DNA of 64,000 nt, taken from the NCBI GenBank assembly GCA_020055645.1, contig CM034549.1, positions 30,713,930-30,777,929 on the forward strand, written 5' to 3'. Source of the stretch: Tomocerus qinae (taxonomy: Eukaryota; Arthropoda; Collembola; Entomobryomorpha; Tomoceridae). Below the pieces are notes generated by a model. It searched no databases and had not been told where the DNA came from. It worked only from the letters and a program-made list of their open reading frames with translations. A program made the translations under genes and the position numbers. Of the stretch, positions 62,790 to 64,000 are shown one piece after another. Within the stretch, counting starts at the first letter, position 1, and each line of letters begins with the position of its first letter.

Positions 62790-63021
62790 TGGGCTGAATT
62801 TAGGATACGGGATCTCGTTTCCTCCGTCATCCGTTGTTTCCCCTGCTTCCTCCTCCGTTTCCTCCAAGATGCCACACAACTACCACCTAACCTATTATCC
62901 GTGCAAATATAGTGACCGGAGGCAATATGTTAGGACAATAAAATAAGAGGTTATGTGGCATCTTGCCTTGCAGGAAACGGTAATGGAGGAAACGAAATCC
63001 CGTTGCCTAAATTCGGCCCTG
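62790..63021. repeat. Inverted repeat, about 100-bp arms
   Basis: The left arm (GGGCTGAATTTAGG, CTCGTTTCCTCC, CAAGATGCCACA) matches the complement of the right arm (GGGCCGAATTTAGG, TTCGTTTCCTCC, CAAGATGCCACA) across 62790-62893 and 62925-63021. The open frame on the minus strand at 62510-62875 comes from this repeat and is not a gene. Confidence 0.65.
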
Positions 63022-64000
63022 GAAAGAACAAAAATTTTCGTTTCACCTTTTTCCCGATTTTAAAATTTTTTTAGGCAACCAGGAACTCACTACTAAACAG
63101 GTTGTCATTTATTTCACTTATCAAGAATTTTCTTAGTGAAATTTATGAATATCTAATATTTAAACCCCTCCCCCGATCAGGGGGCGCAACCGATTTTGCC
63201 CATTTGCCTGTAAATAGTACCCTGAAAATTTAAAAATTCTATCTCAAACCGTTCGAAAGTTATCGTACACAGGGATTTCCGGAAAGGCAGACAGACAGAA
63301 ATAGTATTCGCATACAGAGAAGATAAACTTGTCTGAATAATGGAATCTTTATGAAATTAATGAAACTAAATGAAAAAATAAATGAAACATTTGAAATAAA
63401 AGGAAATAAAAACGCGTATTTGAGTACACATATGCGCGCCGAATTAATTTCATTGAAATTGTTTGCAATAAAATAAATTCCCTTTTCAACAAAAGCTGAA
63501 ATAAAATATTTTGCGAAGTAAATTTATTTTTTATATTTATTTCAAGCGAAATATTTTACTTCCAATCCTAACCGAAACCCTCAGGAGTAAATACATAAGA
63601 GACCATGCAGGCTCGGAACAAAATGTCACAGCCAAAGTTGTTACTTTTAGATTCTAATCTACGTAGTGATATGAAAAAAACAATTTCAGGATTTTTTTTG
63701 AAAACCCGCCGTTTTTAGGTTATGGCGGTTTTCCGCCTTATGTCGTTCATCTATGATTCATTTCTAAACTACTTGACCGATTTTCATGAAACCGGCGCCA
63801 TTCTGCTCGCAAACGCTTTCCTCACATGGCCCCTTTTTTAGTTTTTCAATTTCTTTTCAAAATTTTGAAAAATCTTTCGAAAAATTTCGAAAAAAAATTT
63901 TTTTGAACGTTTTAATTAGAATTATTATTAAATGCGATAAAAACACTAATTCTGACCAAAAACTCAATAATTAGGGGGTATATATCAAAAAAACCTACAG
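63022..64000. other. Non-coding end of window
   Basis: No ORF, splice chain or repeat pair that I can support. The tract AGGCAGACAGACAGAAATAG near 63284 and the poly-A/T stretches near 63880 are low complexity. Confidence 0.5.

Overview
This 64-kb window is animal nuclear DNA: AT-rich, with genes split by short introns (mostly about 60-260 nt) that have GT..AG ends. An arthropod source is likely. The evidence is a SmydA-type SET/MYND gene, a secreted S1 protease homologue, a Hairy/E(spl)-type WRPW repressor, and BEL/Pao, piggyBac and foldback transposons. The very short introns would suit a springtail or similar compact-gene hexapod, but I cannot name the species. Exons were assigned by hand from splice signals, phase agreement and family motifs.

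Layout. 1-1167: 5' part of an F-box gene (minus), running off the left edge. 3949-4802: a four-exon gene of unknown function (plus). 5281-5966: two doubtful ORFs. 10476-12989: a complete nine-exon GH47 alpha-mannosidase with a signal peptide. 13.2-16.1 kb: hairpins, and a 20-bp satellite with 140-bp higher-order structure. 16.2-26.4 kb: an unidentified long ORF broken first by a complete 2.47-kb piggyBac-type element and again by a complete 6.4-kb BEL/Pao retrotransposon. 26.8-29.8 kb: two foldback elements with 9-10 bp target duplications. 30.0-39.5 kb: the densest gene block, holding a SET/NAP-family histone chaperone, a SmydA-like gene, a non-catalytic serine protease homologue (minus) and a RING-finger membrane protein transcribed divergently from it. 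47682-49923: a Hairy/Enhancer-of-split bHLH-Orange repressor (minus) with 7-8 kb of gene-free DNA on each side. 57.1-63.0 kb: a cluster of inverted-repeat elements, including a near-perfect 990-bp palindrome inserted in one of two tandem copies of another repeat.

How the parts relate. There is no operon or pathway cluster; the genes look independent (ubiquitin ligation, glycan trimming, chromatin and PP2A-related, putative methyltransferase-like, extracellular protease homologue, developmental transcription factor). Two of the gene products appear to be pseudoenzymes: the protease homologue has Phe in place of the catalytic Ser, and the SmydA-like protein has lost its usual SET active-site residues. 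Much of the remaining DNA is transposon history, and in places the order of insertion can be read directly.
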